DNA from: Rhizobium alarense
GTDB lineage: Bacteria > Pseudomonadota > Alphaproteobacteria > Rhizobiales > Rhizobiaceae
Length of the DNA stretch: 41,074 nt
NCBI RefSeq assembly: GCF_021555155.1
Contig: NZ_JAKGBU010000048.1
Location: forward strand, 1-41,074
Direction of reading: 5' to 3'
Shown in pieces: positions 17,030 to 24,817 of this stretch. Each line of letters begins with the position of its first letter. The stretch's first letter is position 1. Below the pieces are notes generated by a model. That model was given only the letters and a program-made list of their open reading frames with translations. It made no database searches and had not been told where the DNA came from. Position numbers and translations under genes: made by a program.

Positions 17030-17932
17030 ATGACCGAAGATGCCATCATCGTCGGCGGGGGCTTTGCCGGCCTGTCGGCCGCCATGCAGCTCGCCCGCGC
17101 CCGCCGCCGTGTGACCGTGCTCGACACCGGCCTGCCCCGCAACCGCTTCGCCGCCCATGCGCACGGCTTCCTCGCCCAGGACGGACGGCCGGGCCTCGAC
17201 ATCCTCGCCGATGCCCGCCGGCAGCTCGCCGCCTACGGGACGGTGACGTTCCGCGACACCGAAGCCGAGCGCCTCGACGGCGACATCGACGCCTTTTCGG
17301 TCCTGACCGGCGACGGCGAGCGCATCGCGGCGCGGCGCGTGCTGCTGGCGACCGGCTTCGAGGACCGGCTGCCGGATGTTGCGGGCCTTGCGGAGCGCTG
17401 GGGCAAGACCGTGCTGCATTGCCCGTATTGCCACGGTTACGAGGTCGGCGGCGGCCCGATGGGCGTGCTGGCGCGCACGGCCGATGCGGCGCGCTTCGCC
17501 ACGATCGTCTCCGACTGGGGCGGCGTGACGCTCTTCACCAACGGGACGGCGGAGCCGGAGGAAGAGGCTCTTGCCCTTCTCGAGCGGCGCAACGTCACGC
17601 TTCGCCCGGGCCGGGTGACCGCCATCGCGGACGGTCCGGACGGAATGCTCTCCGTCGAGACCGGTCCCGGCATCCCGACGCTCGTCAGGGCGCTCTTCGT
17701 CATGCCCGAGGCGAGGGTGCGCAGCGCCATTCCGGACGACCGGGCGCTTGCCCGCAAGGAAACCCCGATCGGCCCGATCATCAAGACCGACGAGACCGGC
17801 CAGACGTCGCTTCCCGGCCTCTATGCCGCCGGCGACATCGCGATCGGCGCCGGCAACATCTCGTTCGCCTCGGCAGACGGAGTGAAGGCCGGGGTCATGC
17901 TGCACCATTCGCTGATCGTCGCCGCCAATTGA
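17030..17932 (+). CDS. NAD(P)/FAD-dependent oxidoreductase, thioredoxin-reductase-like, CPYC active site
   Basis: Two-dinucleotide-domain flavoprotein of 300 residues. The FAD motif VGGGFAGLSAA is at 8-18, and the second FAD motif near the end is YAAGDIAIGAGN. A redox pair Cys131-Pro-Tyr-Cys134 sits in HCPYCHGYEVGG. This HGYE context resembles the dithiol oxidase branch (GliT/HlmI) rather than ordinary thioredoxin reductase (CATC). The second nucleotide-binding site is altered: GGGPMGVLARTADAA lacks the usual GxGxxA and HRR elements for NADPH. The ATG at 17030 follows AAAGGA. It is probably co-transcribed with and controlled by the Rrf2 gene. It may oxidise small dithiols or reduce a thiol protein; the substrate is unknown. 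Confidence 0.88.
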   Translation: MTEDAIIVGGGFAGLSAAMQLARARRRVTVLDTGLPRNRFAAHAHGFLAQDGRPGLDILADARRQLAAYGTVTFRDTEAERLDGDIDAFSVLTGDGERIAARRVLLATGFEDRLPDVAGLAERWGKTVLHCPYCHGYEVGGGPMGVLARTADAARFATIVSDWGGVTLFTNGTAEPEEEALALLERRNVTLRPGRVTAIADGPDGMLSVETGPGIPTLVRALFVMPEARVRSAIPDDRALARKETPIGPIIKTDETGQTSLPGLYAAGDIAIGAGNISFASADGVKAGVMLHHSLIVAAN

Positions 17933-17940
17933 CGAAAACC

Positions 17941-17980
17941 GGACGCATCGGCTATCACCGGTGCGTCCTTTGGGAGTTTT
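17941..17980 (+). terminator. Terminator of the Rrf2-flavoprotein unit
   Basis: Stem GGACGCATCGG (17941-17951) / CCGGTGCGTCC (17958-17968), eleven pairs including one G-T, with loop CTATCA. The tail TTTGGGAGTTTT is only partly U-rich. It begins eight bases after the stop codon. Confidence 0.7.
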
Positions 17981-18010
17981 GATGTTTTCGTCGTCGGAGG
18001 CCTGCTGAGG

Positions 18011-18040
18011 ACCCTGCCCGCATCGCGATGCGCGCAGGGT
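18011..18040. other. Long near-perfect hairpin upstream of yjhX
   Basis: ACCCTGC (18011-18017) pairs with GCAGGGT (18034-18040), and inside lies the perfect palindrome CGCATCGCGATGCG (18019-18032); only one C-C mismatch interrupts the stem. No U-run follows on either strand, so it is not a normal terminator. It could be a protein-binding site, an RNA structure in the yjhX leader, or a dispersed repeat. Confidence 0.6.
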
Positions 18041-18087
18041 CGGAAAAACGATAGAGCTCGCCCCTCCGGGTGGCGGAACGTTTTTTC

Positions 18088-18103
18088 GCGTTCGTTCGAA
18101 CGC
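18088..18103. promoter_or_regulatory. Palindromic operator candidate before yjhX
   Basis: GCGTTCG-TT-CGAACGC is a perfect 7-2-7 inverted repeat ending 17 bases before the yjhX ATG. The position suits an operator at or just after the transcription start, or a hairpin that limits access to the ribosome site (ACGGA at about 18107-18111). Confidence 0.45.
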
Positions 18104-18120
18104 CTTACGGATCCCGACCA

Positions 18121-18381
18121 ATGGACATTTCCCGCGCCGAACAGCGCATTCTCCACCTGCTCGCCCAGGGCGGCAGGATCGACATTGAACGGGACGACGA
18201 CACACGCAAGATCGTGACGGTCGCCTGCATCACGCGGGACGGCTGGCGTGTCTCCGGCCTCGACCTGCCGCTCTTCCGAAAACTCAAGCGGCGGCGCTGC
18301 ATCGCCTCATCGGGCGGCCGGCCCTACCGCATCACCGGGCGGGGCCTCGCGCTCGTGCGCGCGCAGCTCGACAACCGGTGA
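18121..18381 (+). CDS. yjhX: YjhX family protein (annotated as toxin family)
   Basis: 86-residue protein clearly related to E. coli YjhX: it opens with MDISRAEQRILHLLAQGGRI and ends with ALVRAQLDNR; the family's VRAQLDNR ending is identical. The middle has LFRKLKRRRCI and GRPYRIT. In E. coli, YjhX is described as a toxin paired with YjhQ, a GNAT-type antitoxin. No yjhQ is adjacent here. The nearest GNAT gene (19451-19963) is on the other strand, beyond the RTX gene. Start ATG at 18121. Palindromes precede it and a hairpin follows, so it is a single-gene unit. Whether it is toxic here cannot be told. Confidence 0.85.
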   Translation: MDISRAEQRILHLLAQGGRIDIERDDDTRKIVTVACITRDGWRVSGLDLPLFRKLKRRRCIASSGGRPYRITGRGLALVRAQLDNR

Positions 18382-18398
18382 CCGGACGGCGGCGCGCT

Positions 18399-18421
18399 GT
18401 GCCCGCCTTAACGGCGGGCAC
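18399..18421 (+). terminator. Hairpin downstream of yjhX, probable terminator
   Basis: Perfect 9-bp stem GTGCCCGCC (18399-18407) / GGCGGGCAC (18413-18421) with loop TTAAC, 17 bases after the yjhX stop. No U-tract follows directly, so termination is probable but not certain. Confidence 0.5.
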
Positions 18422-18550
18422 CTGCACTCGCGGCCCCGCTTTATTAGAAATGAATAATTTTGCGGGCCACTCCGTTACCGTTCAGGACAAAATGGAGGAC
18501 CGCTTTCCTTAGCATATCCTATAAGATCAGTTTCAACGGGGAGTGTTACA

Positions 18551-19435
18551 ATGCTCAATGGAACGACTGTTCACCTCGACATCTATGCCCCGACATTGAA
18601 GAACAAGATATCGACAACCGCGACGGAGCAGATAAGCTCCGGAAGAACCGAGTTCGACGACCTTCAGGACTACGACATCAGCGGCGACAGCTACACGATC
18701 GTGTCGGCCAAGCTCGATATCAGCGGCCTCAAGGTACGCTATACCATCACGGACAATCGCTTTTCCGGCTTCGCCAATGTTCAGGATTTCAACGGATATG
18801 TCCTGACATTCGATGGCTTCGGTGGAGCGCGCACGCTCCATTCGGTCACGCTGCAAACCAACAAGACGACGCTTGCGATCGACGAAAGCGCGTTTTCCGT
18901 GACCAACAACAAGCTCTTCGTCAACGTGGACGCCGTTGCCTTCAAATATGGCGACAGCTTCACGTTGCTCCTCGGCGTGCAGACCAGGGGGACGAAATCC
19001 AACGATCGCCTCGTCGGCGGCAACGGCGCCGACGAACTGCTCGGTCGAGACGGCAATGACAGGCTTCGCGGTGAAGGCGGAGACGACGATCTGCTCGGCG
19101 GCGGCGGCCGGGATCGCATTTCAGGCGGTGGAGGCAACGATTACCTGAACGGCGGCGGCGGCGGCGACAAGCTCGCGGGCGGAGGCGGCAGCGATCACTT
19201 CGTTTTCGCCGGGCGCTTCGGCCGAGACAAGATCGTCGATTTCGACGCGACGGGCGCGGGCCACGACATACTGGACCTCACGTCCGTCAACGGCATCGAC
19301 AACTTCGCGGATCTCAAGGACAATCACATGGTCCAGCGGACGGACGGCGTGCGCATCAAGTTTTCGGACGTGGGCACGATCGTGCTCAAGAATGTACAGC
19401 TGGACGAACTCCAGCATTCCGATTTCCTGCTCTGA
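18551..19435 (+). CDS. RTX calcium-binding repeat protein, probably secreted
   Basis: 294 residues. The N-terminal half (1-145) is rich in beta strand, Asp, Thr and Ser, and I do not recognise a domain there. From about 150 to 215 there are consecutive nonapeptide-like GGxGxDxLx repeats (GGNGADELLG, GRDGNDRLRG, GEGGDDDLLG, then GGGRDRISGG, GGNDYLNGG and GGGSDHFVF), which bind calcium and fold as a beta-roll. The C-terminus (DKIVDFDATGAGHDILDLT) is of the serralysin type that carries the type I secretion signal. No signal peptide is present and no ABC exporter genes are adjacent. GGGGAG precedes the ATG at 18551. The upstream 130 bases and the N-terminal coding part look less GC-rich than the surroundings, which may mean recent gain. 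Confidence 0.85.
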   Translation: MLNGTTVHLDIYAPTLKNKISTTATEQISSGRTEFDDLQDYDISGDSYTIVSAKLDISGLKVRYTITDNRFSGFANVQDFNGYVLTFDGFGGARTLHSVTLQTNKTTLAIDESAFSVTNNKLFVNVDAVAFKYGDSFTLLLGVQTRGTKSNDRLVGGNGADELLGRDGNDRLRGEGGDDDLLGGGGRDRISGGGGNDYLNGGGGGDKLAGGGGSDHFVFAGRFGRDKIVDFDATGAGHDILDLTSVNGIDNFADLKDNHMVQRTDGVRIKFSDVGTIVLKNVQLDELQHSDFLL

Positions 19436-19450
19436 GTCGGCTTGCCGAGC

Positions 19451-19963
19451 TCAAAGGCCGCCCATGCCATAGCTGAACGGTTCGCTGGAAACCATCTGCC
19501 GCGACAGCCCGATCGATTCGATGTCGCGGTCGAGCTTCGGCGAATATACGATCGAGAGCCAATGGACCGAATAGCCCCGGGCGCGGAAGAAGGCGACCGC
19601 CGGCTCATTGCGGGCGTGTGTTTGCAGGCGCGCCGCCTCGTAACCTGCCGCCATCATCTCGGCTTCGACCGCCGAAAGAAGCCGGCTGCCGATCCCCTGC
19701 CGCTGCAGCGCGGGTTCGACCCAAAGATCGGAAATCTGGTCGTCCAGCTCTTCCCGCGCCGCCCATCCGACAGTCTGCCCTGCCCGCTCGGCCACCGTGA
19801 CGGCGAGCCAGTTGTTGACAAGGAATGTCTCGAAGGCGTTGCGGGCATTTGCTCCCAGCACATCGAGATCGGCCACGCCGATGACCGCCTGCTCCCAGGC
19901 CCGCATGCCGATTTCGACAAGCGTGCGGACATCCTCGCTGCGGGCATTGCGGACAATGATCAA
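19451..19963 (-). CDS. GNAT family N-acetyltransferase
   Basis: 170-residue acetyltransferase. The acetyl-CoA motif is LWVEPALQRQGIGSRLL at about 80-96, followed by NEPAVAFFRARGYSV. The start is a TTG at 19963, supported by AGAGGG seven bases upstream; no in-frame ATG fits better. Convergent with the RTX gene (15 bases between stops). The substrate is unknown. It is not obviously the YjhQ partner of the YjhX protein, because of distance and strand. The 211 bases between this gene and gatA show no gene. Confidence 0.85.
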   Translation of the reverse strand: MIIVRNARSEDVRTLVEIGMRAWEQAVIGVADLDVLGANARNAFETFLVNNWLAVTVAERAGQTVGWAAREELDDQISDLWVEPALQRQGIGSRLLSAVEAEMMAAGYEAARLQTHARNEPAVAFFRARGYSVHWLSIVYSPKLDRDIESIGLSRQMVSSEPFSYGMGGL

Positions 19964-20174
19964 CGGACGGCCCTCTTTAGAGGCCCATTAAGCCATTCAA
20001 ATCTGCATTTGACGAGATCCGCCTTCCAAAATGCAGAGAAAATCCGAGACGCCGCTCAAATGGGCTGCGCGGCCTGATGCCACCGCCGCCCCGGGATTAA
20101 CGCATGGAAGCTCCCGCAAGCAGGTGCTGCCGTCGCGAACGATCTATGCCGGCTGGAGGAAAGCGTGACGCTCC

Positions 20175-21719
20175 CTACCACCACTTCTGCGGCGAAAAGC
20201 GGCCGGCGGCCTGTTCGATGACATGCGCCGTCCTGAAAAGGGTTTCCTCTTCGAAGGGCTTGCCGATGAGCTGCAGGCCGAGCGGCAGGCCCTTGTGGTC
20301 GAGGCCGGCGGGAACGGCGATGCCCGGCAGGCCGGCCATGTTCACCGTCACGGTGAAGATGTCGTTGAGGTACATCTTCACCGGATCGGCCGCGAGATCC
20401 TCGTCGGCGATGCCGAAGGCGGAGGACGGCGTGGCGGGCGTCAGGATGGCGTCGACGCCGGCATGGAAGGCGAGCTCGAAGTCCCGTTTGATCAGCGTGC
20501 GCACCTTCTGGGCCCGCAGGTAATAGGCGTCGTAGTAGCCGGCGGAGAGCACATAGGTGCCGATCATGATGCGGCGCTTCACCTCCTGGCCGAAGCCGCT
20601 GGCGCGCGTCTTCTCGTACATGTCGACGATGTCCTTGCCCTCGACGCGCAGGCCGTAGCGCACGCCGTCGTAGCGGGCGAGGTTCGAGGAGGCTTCCGCC
20701 GGCGCCACGATGTAGTAGGCGGGCAGCGCATATTTGGTGTGCGGCAGCGTGATGTCGACGATCTCGGCGCCGGCGTCCTTCAGCCAGGCGATGCCCTGGC
20801 TCCAGAGCGCCTCAATCTCGTCGGGCATGCCGTCGACGCGGTATTCCTTCGGAATGCCGATGCGCATGCCCTTGAGCGACTTGCCGAGCGAGGCCTCGTA
20901 ATCCGGGACCGGAAGGTCGACCGACGTCGTGTCCTTCGGATCGACGCTCGCCATGGATTTCAGAAGGATCGCCGCGTCGCGCACGTCGCGGGCGATGGGA
21001 CCGGCCTGGTCGAGCGACGAGGCGAAGGCGACGATGCCGAAGCGCGAGCAGCGGCCGTAGGTAGGCTTGATGCCGACCGTGCCGGTGAAGGCCGCCGGCT
21101 GGCGGATCGAGCCGCCGGTGTCGGTCGCGGTCGCGCCGGCGCAGAGGAAGGCCGCAACGGCGGCAGCCGAACCGCCCGAGGAGCCGCCCGGCACGAGAAG
21201 CTTGTTCGAGCCGACTACTCGCTTCCAATGAAGCCCTTCCTTACCATGCACGTCGAGTTCCGGAGCTTCTCTCTCGCGTTCACGCCAAGGATTGATCACC
21301 GGACCATAGTAAGAAGTCTCGTTGGACGAACCCATGGCGAATTCGTCCATGTTGAGCTTGCCGAGCATGACGGCGCCGTCGTTCCAGAGGTTCTGGGTGA
21401 CGGTCGATTCGTATTTCGGCTTGAAGCCGTCGAGGATATGGCTTGCCGCCTGCGTGTGCACGCCCTCCGTGCCGAACAGGTCCTTGATGCCGAGCGGAAT
21501 GCCCTCGAGCGCGCCCGCCTTGCCGGCCGCGATGCGCGCGTCGGAGATCTCCGCCATGGCGCGCGCCTTATCCGGCGTCACCGCGACATAGGCGTTGAGC
21601 ACCGGGTTCGCCGCGCCGATCGCGGCGAGATAGGCCTCCGTCAGTTCGACGGCGGTGATCTCCTTCGCGATGAGCTTCTCGCGGGCTTCGGCGATGGTAA
21701 GGCGGGTCAGGTCGGTCAT
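20175..21719 (-). CDS. gatA: Aspartyl/glutamyl-tRNA(Asn/Gln) amidotransferase subunit A
   Basis: Glutaminase subunit of GatCAB, an amidase-signature enzyme that frees ammonia from glutamine. 514 residues, longer than the roughly 490 usual. The Ser-cisSer-Lys triad is visible: Lys79 ([10 protein letters not shown]), cis-Ser180 ([12 protein letters not shown]) and nucleophile Ser204 ([11 protein letters not shown]). In S. aureus GatA the equivalent residues are, from memory, 79, 154 and 178, so about 26 extra residues lie between the first two. They fall at about 146-169, after VINPW, where GSN and VPGG would normally follow closely. That stretch and its left flank (21213-21317) use codons rare elsewhere in the gene (see findings). 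The start ATG at 21719 lies 68 bases after gatC. Confidence 0.97.
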   Translation of the reverse strand: MTDLTRLTIAEAREKLIAKEITAVELTEAYLAAIGAANPVLNAYVAVTPDKARAMAEISDARIAAGKAGALEGIPLGIKDLFGTEGVHTQAASHILDGFKPKYESTVTQNLWNDGAVMLGKLNMDEFAMGSSNETSYYGPVINPWREREREAPELDVHGKEGLHWKRVVGSNKLLVPGGSSGGSAAAVAAFLCAGATATDTGGSIRQPAAFTGTVGIKPTYGRCSRFGIVAFASSLDQAGPIARDVRDAAILLKSMASVDPKDTTSVDLPVPDYEASLGKSLKGMRIGIPKEYRVDGMPDEIEALWSQGIAWLKDAGAEIVDITLPHTKYALPAYYIVAPAEASSNLARYDGVRYGLRVEGKDIVDMYEKTRASGFGQEVKRRIMIGTYVLSAGYYDAYYLRAQKVRTLIKRDFELAFHAGVDAILTPATPSSAFGIADEDLAADPVKMYLNDIFTVTVNMAGLPGIAVPAGLDHKGLPLGLQLIGKPFEEETLFRTAHVIEQAAGRFSPQKWW

Positions 21720-21787
21720 GGTGCGATCGCTTCGGTCGGGCGGCGGGGCCGCTTGAATGTCGGGTGCGGACGGGAACAGGCGCGGGC

Positions 21788-22075
21788 CTATTCGACGACC
21801 TTCGGCACGAGGAAGAAGTTGCGGTCCGTCGCCGGGGCGTTCGCCACCACGTCGTCCGCCTTGTCGCCGTCCGTCACGGCGTCGAGGCGCTTCTTCATGG
21901 CCATCGGTGTCACCGAGGTCATGGGTTCGACGCCCGCGACATCGACCTCGGAAAGCTGCTCGACGAAGCCGAGGATGCCGTTCAGCTCGCCCATCATGCG
22001 ATTGGCCTCCTCCTCGCTGACCGCGATGCGGGCGAGATGGGCGACACGTTTGACGGTGGCGAGATCGACGGACAT
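21788..22075 (-). CDS. gatC: Aspartyl/glutamyl-tRNA(Asn/Gln) amidotransferase subunit C
   Basis: Small subunit that wraps GatA and GatB together. 95 residues, the usual length. It begins [17 protein letters not shown] and carries [16 protein letters not shown] and the C-terminal FFLVPKVVE, all typical of GatC. The ATG at 22075 has GGAG about eight bases upstream; a longer frame begins earlier but includes non-conserved residues. Transcribed toward gatA. Confidence 0.97.
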   Translation of the reverse strand: MSVDLATVKRVAHLARIAVSEEEANRMMGELNGILGFVEQLSEVDVAGVEPMTSVTPMAMKKRLDAVTDGDKADDVVANAPATDRNFFLVPKVVE

Positions 22076-22151
22076 GGCTTGCTCCGGTGGGATTTTTCCC
22101 ACCGGCTATAGCCGCCAAGACGGGGCGGCGCAACGGGTGATCGCGTCGGGC

Positions 22152-22853
22152 CTAAACGATGCGCGTGATCGCGAGGCCGGCAAGCTGGATGTCGCCCGGT
22201 GCCCGCGCCGCGCCGTCCATGATCCACACCGGATCGCCGATGCATTCGACCCTGCCCTCGGTGACCACGAGACCGTCGCCGTCGCGGCAGGCAACGATCG
22301 GCCGCGACGTGAGGCGGCTGTAGCGCAGGAGTTCCGGCAGATAGGCGGGTTTTCCGCCGAGATGCGGGAAGAACTCGAAGGGCACCAGATCCAGCGCCGC
22401 GCCGCCCTCGACCTCTTCCGGCGCGGCGCCCGAAAAGAGCGCGTCGCTCGCGATCGTCGGCGTCATCAGAATCGCACCGGCGCTCGTGCCGATCAGGATG
22501 CCGCCGCGCCGCGCCCAGGCCGCGAGCCGGGCGTGCATGCCGCTCGCCCCCAGCCGCTTCAGGAAACCTGCCGTATGGCCGCCGGACAGATGGATGGCGT
22601 CACAGGAAAATAGCTTGTCGATCGCCGCGGCATCCGGCGGTTCGTCGAGGTCGAAACAGAGGTCGAGGTCGAGACCGTAACGGGCGTAGTAGGCGCGGCG
22701 CTCGCGGAAGAAGCGGCGTCCGGGGTCGGGGCCGGAGGGAATGTAGCCGATGTGCGACCCGACGCCGCGCACCGTCATCATCGCGAGCAGGCGCCGGTCG
22801 ACCGCCGCATTCGGCGGCACGATCTGGTCGCTGTAGAAGGCGAGATTGCACAC
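22152..22853 (-). CDS. Peptidase S51 family protein (dipeptidase E-like)
   Basis: 233 residues starting at a GTG (22853) with GGGGAG seven bases upstream; a TTG at 22883 would add ten residues. The class I glutamine amidotransferase-like fold of family S51 is seen: AIHLSGGHTAGFL (oxyanion region) and the nucleophile elbow ILIGTSAGAILM, with Ser as nucleophile. The family includes aspartyl dipeptidase PepE and cyanophycinase; this protein is PepE-sized. It follows the UPF0173 gene by 26 bases and precedes gatC by 76, so it may be part of one transcript. The substrate is unknown. Confidence 0.85.
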   Translation of the reverse strand: MCNLAFYSDQIVPPNAAVDRRLLAMMTVRGVGSHIGYIPSGPDPGRRFFRERRAYYARYGLDLDLCFDLDEPPDAAAIDKLFSCDAIHLSGGHTAGFLKRLGASGMHARLAAWARRGGILIGTSAGAILMTPTIASDALFSGAAPEEVEGGAALDLVPFEFFPHLGGKPAYLPELLRYSRLTSRPIVACRDGDGLVVTEGRVECIGDPVWIMDGAARAPGDIQLAGLAITRIV

Positions 22854-22879
22854 GGCCGGACTCCCCGGGGCCGACGCGG

Positions 22880-23584
22880 TCAACGCGAAACCGCGTCACC
22901 GACCTTCGGCACCTCGACCGTCGTCCCGACACCGTCCATCGCGGCAACGAAGGTGTCCGCCGTCTGGTCGAGGACGCCGAAGGAGCCGTAGTGGCAGGGG
23001 ATGACCGTGCCGAACTTGAAATAGCGCCGGCAAGCGAGCGCCGCCACCGCGCCGCCCATCGTGAAGCGGTCGCCGATCGGCACCAGGCCGATATCCGGCT
23101 GGTGCAGTTCCTGGACGAGTGCCATGTCCGAGAAGATGTCGGTGTCGCCCATGTGGTAGAGCGTCGGCTCGTCCTCGAAATGCAGGACGAGGCCGTTGGC
23201 GCTGCCGAGCGAATGGGAAACACCGTCCTCGGTGATCTGTGCGGAGGAATGCAGCGCGTTGACGAAGGTCACCGAGAAACCGTCGAAATGCACGGTGCCG
23301 CCGGTATTGCCCATGTCGACGTTCGCAGCGCCCTTCGAGCCGAGCCAGGCCGCAAGGTCGGCATTGGCGAAGACCGTCGCACCGGTCTCCCCGGCGATCG
23401 CCAGCGTATCGCCGACATGGTCGCCGTGGCCGTGCGTCAGGAGGACGTGGGTGAGGCCTGCCGTCGCATCGCGGCGGGTCGATTCGTCGAAGGCCGGATT
23501 GCCGGTGAAGAAGGGGTCGATCAGGATCTTGGCCTTGGCGGTCTCGATGCGAAAGGCGGAATGGCCGAGCCAGGTGATCTTCAT
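22880..23584 (-). CDS. UPF0173 metal-dependent hydrolase (metallo-beta-lactamase fold)
   Basis: 234 residues. It begins [15 protein letters not shown], the family start, with AAAGGAAA upstream of the ATG at 23584. The metal motif is [10 protein letters not shown] (HxHxDH) at about 50-59. Other ligand regions are [17 protein letters not shown] and VIPCHYGSF. Related proteins (YtkL type) are cytosolic hydrolases of unknown substrate. It is first in a minus-strand set that may run through the S51 peptidase into gatC and gatA. Confidence 0.93.
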   Translation of the reverse strand: MKITWLGHSAFRIETAKAKILIDPFFTGNPAFDESTRRDATAGLTHVLLTHGHGDHVGDTLAIAGETGATVFANADLAAWLGSKGAANVDMGNTGGTVHFDGFSVTFVNALHSSAQITEDGVSHSLGSANGLVLHFEDEPTLYHMGDTDIFSDMALVQELHQPDIGLVPIGDRFTMGGAVAALACRRYFKFGTVIPCHYGSFGVLDQTADTFVAAMDGVGTTVEVPKVGDAVSR

Positions 23585-23733
23585 GGATGGTTTTCCTTTG
23601 CATAGGCGTGGCGGACGATAGAAACCAACGAATGTCGGCGACAACCGTTTCCATTCGCGGCAGGAAGAATATAAGCGTGGCGCGCGGGAAGGCGAACGTC
23701 CCGCGCCAACCGCAGTGCAGAAAAGGGGCAGTC

Positions 23734-24030
23734 ATGGCCGACGACGACTACATCTACGACGAAACGACCGGCGAATGGCGCCCGGCCTCCGCGATTGCCG
23801 CCGAGCAGGCGGCGCGCAGTGTCGTGCGCGACGCCAGCGGCAATGCGCTTGCCGACGGGGATTCCGTCGTGCTCATAAAGGACCTGAAGGTCAAGGGCGC
23901 GGGGCAGACGCTGAAGCAGGGCACGGTGATCCGGTCGATCCGGCTGACCGACAACCCGGACGAAATCGACTGCCGCCACGATGCCATCAAGGGGCTGGTG
24001 CTGCGCACCGAGTTCGTGCGCAAGCGCTGA
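23734..24030 (+). CDS. PhnA (YjdM) C-terminal domain protein
   Basis: 98 residues. Residues about 30-98 match the C-terminal SH3-like domain of YjdM/Phn[21 protein letters not shown], then [27 protein letters not shown] and LRTEFVRKR. The N-terminal zinc ribbon of YjdM is absent; in its place are about 28 acidic residues ([15 protein letters not shown]). The name alkylphosphonate utilisation protein is historical, and a role in phosphonate use is not supported. AAAAGGGG precedes the ATG at 23734. ruvX follows by 23 bases, so the two are probably co-transcribed. Confidence 0.85.
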   Translation: MADDDYIYDETTGEWRPASAIAAEQAARSVVRDASGNALADGDSVVLIKDLKVKGAGQTLKQGTVIRSIRLTDNPDEIDCRHDAIKGLVLRTEFVRKR

Positions 24031-24053
24031 ACGTGCATCTGGAAAGCCGCATC

Positions 24054-24536
24054 ATGGCGACGCTGACACTCGAGCAACTGGCGACGGACCTTCAACCGAA
24101 CCAGGCGATCGCCGGCCTCGATCTCGGCACCAAGACGATCGGCCTCTCCGTATCCGATCTTGGCCGGCGGCTCGCCACCCCTCGCCCGGTCCTGAAGCGC
24201 GTGAAGTTCGGCATCGACGCCGAGGCGCTGCTCGCCTTCGCGGCGAAGGAGAGGATCGCCGCCTTCGTCATCGGATTGCCGGTGAACATGGACGGCAGCG
24301 CCGGGCCGCGCGTGCAGGCGACCCGCGCCTTCGTGCGCTTGATGAGCGAGAAGACCGACATCCCCTTCGTCTACTGGGACGAGCGGCTGTCGACGGTCGC
24401 GGCGGAACGCACGCTGATCGAGATGGACGTGTCGCGCCGCAAGCGGGCCGAACGGATCGATTCGGCGGCGGCCTCCTTCATCCTTCAGGGAGCGCTCGAC
24501 AGGCTCTCCTCGCTGGCAAGACCGGCGGAGGATTGA
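24054..24536 (+). CDS. ruvX: Putative pre-16S rRNA nuclease / Holliday junction resolvase RuvX (YqgF)
   Basis: 160-residue RNase H-fold nuclease. Catalytic acidic motifs are visible: [16 protein letters not shown] at 19-34, [29 protein letters not shown] and [13 protein letters not shown]. In E. coli YqgF matures the 5' end of 16S rRNA; a resolvase function was proposed earlier. The ATG at 24054 follows GGAAAG by seven bases. Its last 52 bases overlap the 3' end of the convergent DUF6105 gene. Confidence 0.95.
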   Translation: MATLTLEQLATDLQPNQAIAGLDLGTKTIGLSVSDLGRRLATPRPVLKRVKFGIDAEALLAFAAKERIAAFVIGLPVNMDGSAGPRVQATRAFVRLMSEKTDIPFVYWDERLSTVAAERTLIEMDVSRRKRAERIDSAAASFILQGALDRLSSLARPAED

Positions 24537-24817
24537 GCCCTCGCACGGCGCGCCTGCCACCAGGCGGCGATCGCCGCACGCTGTCGCCAGCCGATGATGG
24601 CGAAGACGATCAGGCTGTCGACGACGATCGCCCGCGCCACCAGCGGCGGAATGGTCTCCGGCGGGATGCCGAGGATATGGCCATAGATGCGGAAGACGAG
24701 ATCGTGCGATTCGCGCGTCAGCATGAAGAAGCCGAAGCTCATGTCGTAGTAGGACAGCCCGTACCAGCCCGCCAGCAGCGTGACCGGAAGCGCCCACAGG
24801 ATCAGCAACCACTTCAT
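24485..24817 (-). CDS. DUF6105 family small membrane protein
   Basis: 110 residues. Two hydrophobic segments: about 3-22 ([20 protein letters not shown]) and about 57-75 ([20 protein letters not shown]), joined by a loop with DMSFGFFML and [19 protein letters not shown]. This arrangement matches the DUF6105 family I recall from Rhizobiales. The C-terminal tail is basic and then Ser-rich. Its ATG (24815-24817) overlaps the stop of the small gene upstream (ATGA), which suggests translational coupling. Its 3' end overlaps ruvX by 52 bases in opposite direction. Function unknown. Confidence 0.8.
   Translation of the reverse strand: MKWLLILWALPVTLLAGWYGLSYYDMSFGFFMLTRESHDLVFRIYGHILGIPPETIPPLVARAIVVDSLIVFAIIGWRQRAAIAAWWQARRARAQSSAGLASEESLSSAP

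Noticed and set aside
18551-19435. RTX toxin or serralysin protease
   Set aside because: No HExxH zinc-protease motif and no known toxin domain; only calcium-binding repeats and the secretion-type C-terminus are present.
18121-19963. Toxin-antitoxin pair made of YjhX and the GNAT protein at 19451-19963
   Set aside because: The GNAT gene is on the opposite strand, about 1.1 kb away beyond the RTX gene, and has no special likeness to YjhQ that I can see.
20223-22613. Long plus-strand frame opposite gatA and gatC
   Set aside because: Antisense shadow of gatA/gatC and the S51 gene; no recognisable protein. The break in its composition near 21250 reflects the gatA insert.
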